Shown here: positions 60,601 to 64,000 of the stretch, in pieces | How the letters are laid out: every line of letters starts with the position of its first letter | Position numbering within the stretch: position 1 is the stretch's first letter | Source of the DNA: Volvariella volvacea V23 | Taxonomy: Eukaryota; Basidiomycota; Agaricomycetes; Agaricales; Pluteaceae | Assembly (NCBI GenBank): GCA_000349905.1 | Contig: KB722768.1 | Coordinates: 85,964-149,963, forward strand | Reading direction: 5' to 3' | DNA: 64,000 nucleotides | Notes under the pieces: generated by a model | What the model was told of the DNA's origin: nothing | Databases searched by the model: none | The model's input: only the letters and a program-made list of their open reading frames with translations | Program-made: the position numbers and the translations under genes

Positions 60601-61914
60601 GCACCCGCATTCATCCTCGTACCCGTATCCATACACACCGCCTCCATCGAACGGGCGTCCTCTGCAAGGACAGCCGCATGGACACCCAATCGTGGGCGGG
60701 GCTGCGGCACACATCCGGAACAGCTCGTGGGGGTCGATGAGTTCGGGGAGCATACCCAGTCCCTTGTATTCTCATCAGTATCGGCTGGGGTATGATAGGC
60801 ATCCGGGCATTCGGGAAGGAGATCGCGATCGAGACAGAGAGCGGGAGAGAACCCCAACCCCGACGCCGGCCCGAACACCAGTGTCCAGGGCGGATAGACG
60901 GGACGCTGTCCGCGACCGAGAAGAGGGTGACAGCGCAGGTCACGGGGGGGATGATGACCAGGATAGGAGCGACCGAGCTGATGACCACGATTCGGGTGAT
61001 CGCGAAGGCGATGGAGGTGGTCACACGCCCCGTAAGTACGGACGTCCCTTTGGAGTGGCGTGCGGCGCTAATTGCTGTTTCCAGGACCGACAGATAGGGC
61101 ACGTCAACGGGAATCAACAGCAAGCACAACCAACACACACCATGGACACTCAACCATACATTCCGCTTCTCCAGTTTCGGATCTTCGCAGCACCACAAAC
61201 ACGACCACGGCCGCGACCACACATGTAGCAAATACGGACACCAACGTTGATACAGATATGCACGATATGAATATGGACAGAAATAGGCATATGGACCGAG
61301 ATATAGATAGCGATAGGAATATGGATATGGATAGTAACCGAGAGGACTCGGTCTCACCGAGGCATCGCAGGAGAAGCAGGCACCAGCAGAATTACGGAGC
61401 CCAGTATCTGAGGTATAGACTGGGGACGGGCACGGGAAGTGCGGGGGAGGAGATGGATGGAGGGGCAAGGGCAGAACCAGAAAGCCCGCCTATGGCGGCA
61501 CTGCGACGTAGCAAGAGTACGAGTCCAGGAGCCGAACCAGGGATCGGTCGTGCAGGTACGTTGTCCATTTCCTGGATCGCAAAGTAGAAAGCTGAACGGC
61601 CAAACACAGGTGACGAGGGCGACCACGAAGCGGATAAACGACCCAGTACCACCTCTGTGCCAGCACGCTATCATTCCCGGACCATCGGCACTGGGAGTCC
61701 ACGGCTGGAGATTCAAACCAGCTTTCGCATTTCAGACATCCGACAGTCGCTTTCTCCAGCCGCCGAACGCAGACGAGATCGAGACCGTGTGGGAGCAGGA
61801 GCAGTCGAACGGAGAACTGAGGGAGACGACGTGGGGAACAACGATGAGAGAAGCTCCAACCCCAGAGATGCAAGTGAATTGGAAAGACCTGCCAAAAAAG
61901 CACGCCGAGAGTAG
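54663..61914 (+). CDS. giant Ser/Pro/His-rich protein with two CxxC..HxxxC modules
   Basis: Read as one gene of five exons: 54663-55315, 56564-58322, 58865-61031, 61085-61555 and 61610-61914. All joins keep phase, giving roughly 1780 residues. Exon 1 is Ser/Thr-rich, with a possible nuclear signal (GRKRKL), and ends in CERCDFVYQYP...HNHWSVC. Exon 2 is Ser/Gly/His/Pro-rich and ends in CKGCKRVVSLDKRSRYYPG...EKHKSKC. Both modules are CxxC-x19/21-HxxxC and both are followed at once by a GTGAGT donor, which suggests internal duplication. Exons 3-5 are Ser/Pro-rich, then acidic and Arg/Asp-rich (EDRDEDDAG, DRDRERERTP, MDRDIDSDRNMDMD), ending RPAKKARRE, a basic nuclear-type tail. The function is unknown; zinc binding and nuclear location are inferred. 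The 1.25-kb first intron is long for this genome, so exon 1 could be a separate gene. Confidence 0.6.
55316..56563 (+). other. long intron (or intergenic gap) in the giant gene
   Basis: Bounded by GTGAGT and TTTCTAG. Removal joins codon phase correctly (GG + G). At 1,248 nt it is over twenty times the usual intron here. I find no convincing exon inside, although a minus frame (55838-56122) exists. A promoter for a separate second gene could lie here instead. Confidence 0.4.
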
Positions 61915-62035
61915 AATTTATTATGTAATATGACCCACTGTAAGCCAAGCCATGCGCCGGACGGCCAGCAGACAATGAGGATTCAGTTCGCTCGGAGCGC
62001 TTGCCTGTTTGACTCCCTTGCTCTCGTATCGAACG

Positions 62036-63368
62036 ATGCCGCCGCATTTTGAAGTTGTCAAAGTACATCTATCACTCTTTCTCGCGTTCTGCTCGACTGT
62101 CGGACTGAGACGTCGTAGTCCTTTGCAGATGTTCCAATCCGCGAGGACGGCGTAGAGACTCGCGATTTTCTCGAGGCCACAGATGGCTTGTTGGAGCTCT
62201 TTGGTAGGTCGTATGTTGCTCCCCTTGGCGTTTTCTGACTACATGCCCTCAGACCTTTTTGGTTCCGCCGTCTTTGGATTCGTGCAAGCCGATCTGCGCA
62301 TGAACCTTGGGGTGAGTCGTCTCTTATCTGCTTGATCCGTAAGCTCACATCGGTCCGCCACACAGGGCGTGCGCTCGAGATACGAAAAATACCCAGAACA
62401 GTCGGCCACGCTCGAAAACCTGGTCCGGAACGAGGCGCAAAACGAAAAGTGGGACGCCATTCCGTGTCTGGTTCGCCTGACCCGGTGAGTATCCAGAATC
62501 CCTTCAGCTTTCCTTCTCTCTTTTTTCCATTCAGTCAGGATCGGAATATCGAAGCATTCCCTCGTTCCTGTTCCTCGTTTTTGTCTTATTGTCAAGCTGT
62601 CAGGCCGTCAACCTGTTATTTTGACGAACAATTAAGCGTAGACCATGCGTACCTCCCCCGAAGGTTCTGAACTTCGAGAAGATGGGTTGTCGACACCCAC
62701 GCTGACAGCCTTCGTTTCGGAAACGAATTTTCCTATTCTAGTTTCCTTTTATGCTTTTCTTTCAACAGACTCGTTTCGCGCCTTGCTCCGCTTTCATTAT
62801 CCTGTCTCATTCCTCTTTGCACGCCCCTCCTCGACGCTGTCCATTCAGACAGCAGTGGAGAAGCTCACCACGCGACCACGTCTTTTGATTGTTCTGGCGT
62901 TCATCTGCATTGTTTCCTTGTCTTCCGTCGTGTCTCGTTCTTGACGTTGTGCTAACCATTCCGTCCCGCTTGAACCGAATCTAGTGGCCTGGCATACACA
63001 CATCTCTCGCTTCAAACCATGCAACAAAATCCCAATTTGGAACTCCACCATTGCTTCAAGCGGTCATATGATGTCGTGCTGAAACATCACCATACCATTT
63101 TCATCCGCGGCATCGTAGCGGTTAGTACATTCAGCTTCTACATTTTCTCTCCTTCCTCCCCGTAGCCATCCTGGTCACCTGCTTACTGCGTCATGCCTAG
63201 GTCGCTATCCGGGCCGTCCCAAAGCGCAACGATTTTTACAACCGCATAGCACAAGGAGGCTCCATCCAGCACCTCGACGAGGAGATGAAAAAGTGGCTCG
63301 AGGGTCTGGACAAGATCGTCAAGAGGTTGAAGGGCTTTTTGGAAGGTGGTGGGTACGGCAAGGTTTAG
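62036..63368 (+). CDS. glycolipid transfer protein (GLTP domain)
   Basis: Small all-helical lipid carrier moving sphingolipids with sugar head groups between membranes; cytosolic. The start is MPPHFEVVK (27-nt first exon), then SFADVPIREDGVETRDFLEA after a phase-0 intron, ELFDLFGSAVFGFVQADLRMN, RYEKYPEQSATLENLVRNE, RLTRGLAYTHISLQ, SYDVVLKHHHTIFIRG and VPKRNDFYNRIAQGG, ending GGGYGKV. About 200 residues, normal for the family. Of the sugar-binding residues known from human GLTP (Asp48, Asn52, Lys55, Trp96, His140), Asp and Asn (DLRMN) and His (KHHH) are kept. The Lys position reads Gly, and the Trp position, usually LLWL, reads CLVRL with Arg. The Lys position borders an intron, so a splice error could matter there. 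A fold match is certain; classic glycolipid binding is doubtful. Confidence 0.88.
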
Positions 63369-63369
63369 C

Positions 63370-63569
63370 TCACGCCCCCACAGAGATCATGTAAATGTAT
63401 TTATAGATCTTTTGTTGTACAAAAGTCGTGTATTTATACAGCACTTTGTATCCATATAGATTGTGTTGTCTAACCCTTTTACTACGAGCTCAATGTAACT
63501 TGGAACATATGCCATAGTAACATGCCCATGATGAGGCATAAAAGTGTCACTTTTAATGGAGAATTCTTT
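63370..63569. terminator. 3' region of the GLTP gene
   Basis: AT-rich sequence after the stop with ATGTAAATGTATTTATAG and GTATTTATACAG, plausible signals for cleavage and polyadenylation. No exact site can be fixed from sequence. Confidence 0.3.
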
Positions 63570-63715
63570 GAGGGAGGAGCGAGAGGCAGAGCGAAGCGAC
63601 GTCCCGAGTGACGACTAGAAGATGAGTGAAGAGGGGTAAGTGCCGATGTGGTCGACTGGTGGGGTTTATCCACCAAACCAGTTTTGTTTTTTATAGACTC
63701 TTCAGGACCTGTTAT
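63570..63715. repeat. hairpin-bearing repeat, copy 1
   Basis: Contains CCCGAGTGA (63603-63611), a palindrome at 63655-63682 with ends ACTGGT/ACCAGT, and TTATAGACTCTTCAGG (63691-63706). The same three parts recur in the same order about 265 nt further on. The unit is short and non-coding, resembling a MITE-like or other small dispersed repeat. Confidence 0.45.
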
Positions 63716-63834
63716 TGGAGCTGACTGGATACGAGTTCTGATTGCTTTTTACTTGGAGGACATATTAGCGATGTACAGAATGATAACTTACTTACTAAAA
63801 CCATTTAGCGGCTAAGCTGTTATGACCGGTGGGG

Positions 63835-63848
63835 TTAGGGGTTAGGGG
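63835..63848 (+). repeat. two telomere-like GTTAGGG units
   Basis: GTTAGGGGTTAGGGG just before repeat copy 2. It matches the fungal telomere unit twice only, so chance or an interstitial relic is more likely than a true telomere. Confidence 0.25.
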
Positions 63849-63980
63849 AATGTGAGCGAGGGGGCGAAGCTCCCGAGTGAACCAGTACTGGAGAGAAGTT
63901 AGCGAGTAAAGACCAAAGGCCTGGTGTTGTCACCAGGTCAGCCTTTTCGACTTTATAGTCTCTTCAGGGTCTATCTTACT
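63849..63980. repeat. hairpin-bearing repeat, copy 2
   Basis: Second copy of the unit: GGGGGCGAAGCTCCCGAGTGA (CCCGAGTGA at 63872-63880), a perfect 7-bp hairpin CCTGGTG-TTGT-CACCAGG (63920-63937), and TTATAGTCTCTTCAGG (63953-63968), which differs from copy 1 at one base of 16. The hairpin sequence differs between copies although its position is kept. Confidence 0.45.
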
Positions 63981-64000
63981 CTACCGAGGAAAGTCCTATT

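Noticed and set aside
59828..61468. Long minus-strand frames opposite exon 3 of the giant gene
   Set aside because: Shadow frames produced by biased codon composition, with no motifs of their own.
63835..63848. Telomere at the window end
   Set aside because: Only two GTTAGGG units, with non-telomeric sequence on both sides.
1..64000. tRNA, rRNA or CRISPR features
   Set aside because: No convincing tRNA A/B box pair, no rRNA segment and no regularly spaced repeats were seen by eye. A covariance-model scan would be decisive.

Overview
The window looks like nuclear DNA of a basidiomycete fungus, most likely an Agaricomycete. Genes are cut by many short introns of about 45-65 nt, coding density is moderate, and the gene set (oxalate decarboxylase, extracellular alpha-amylase, Zn2Cys6 regulators, FAD oxidoreductases, and a local array of MYND-finger proteins) is typical of wood or litter Agaricomycetes. 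All coordinates and joins come from reading frames, GT/AG sites and recognised family motifs. No database search was run.

Left part, about 2.4-30.3 kb: nine related loci (called copies A-I here) of a MYND zinc-finger protein family. Copies A-F lie on the minus strand and G-I on the plus strand, so F and G are head to head near 24.4 kb. A full copy has an N-terminal helical region with a VPDDL-type motif, a TPR-like middle, a split MYND finger (CxxC...CxxC...YCSxxC...WxxH...C) and a C-terminal domain ending in DREHTF or similar. Only copy A reads as intact. B-I carry stops, frameshifts, deletions or lost zinc ligands. Three ordinary metabolic genes sit between the copies: a secreted GH13 alpha-amylase (+), a secreted bicupin oxalate decarboxylase (-) and a BAHD-like acyltransferase (-).

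Middle part, about 31-51.6 kb: a salicylate-hydroxylase-like FAD monooxygenase (+) converges on a secreted covalent-FAD (PCMH/BBE type) oxidoreductase (-). Two paralogous Zn2Cys6 transcription factors follow, one plus and one minus, facing each other across a cysteine-desulfurase-like PLP enzyme (-) and an F-box/leucine-rich protein (-).

Right part, 54.7-63.4 kb: a very large Ser/Pro/His-rich, probably disordered protein with two matching CxxC...HxxxC modules, then a compact glycolipid-transfer-protein gene in which two usual sugar-binding residues appear changed. The window ends in two diverged direct copies of a small hairpin-bearing repeat.

The least explained features are the decaying MYND array with recurrent Trp-to-stop changes, the giant double-C2HC protein, and the altered GLTP. 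Several gaps (1-2.4, 14.8-16.4, 36-38.3 and 51.6-54.7 kb) show nothing I can name with confidence.
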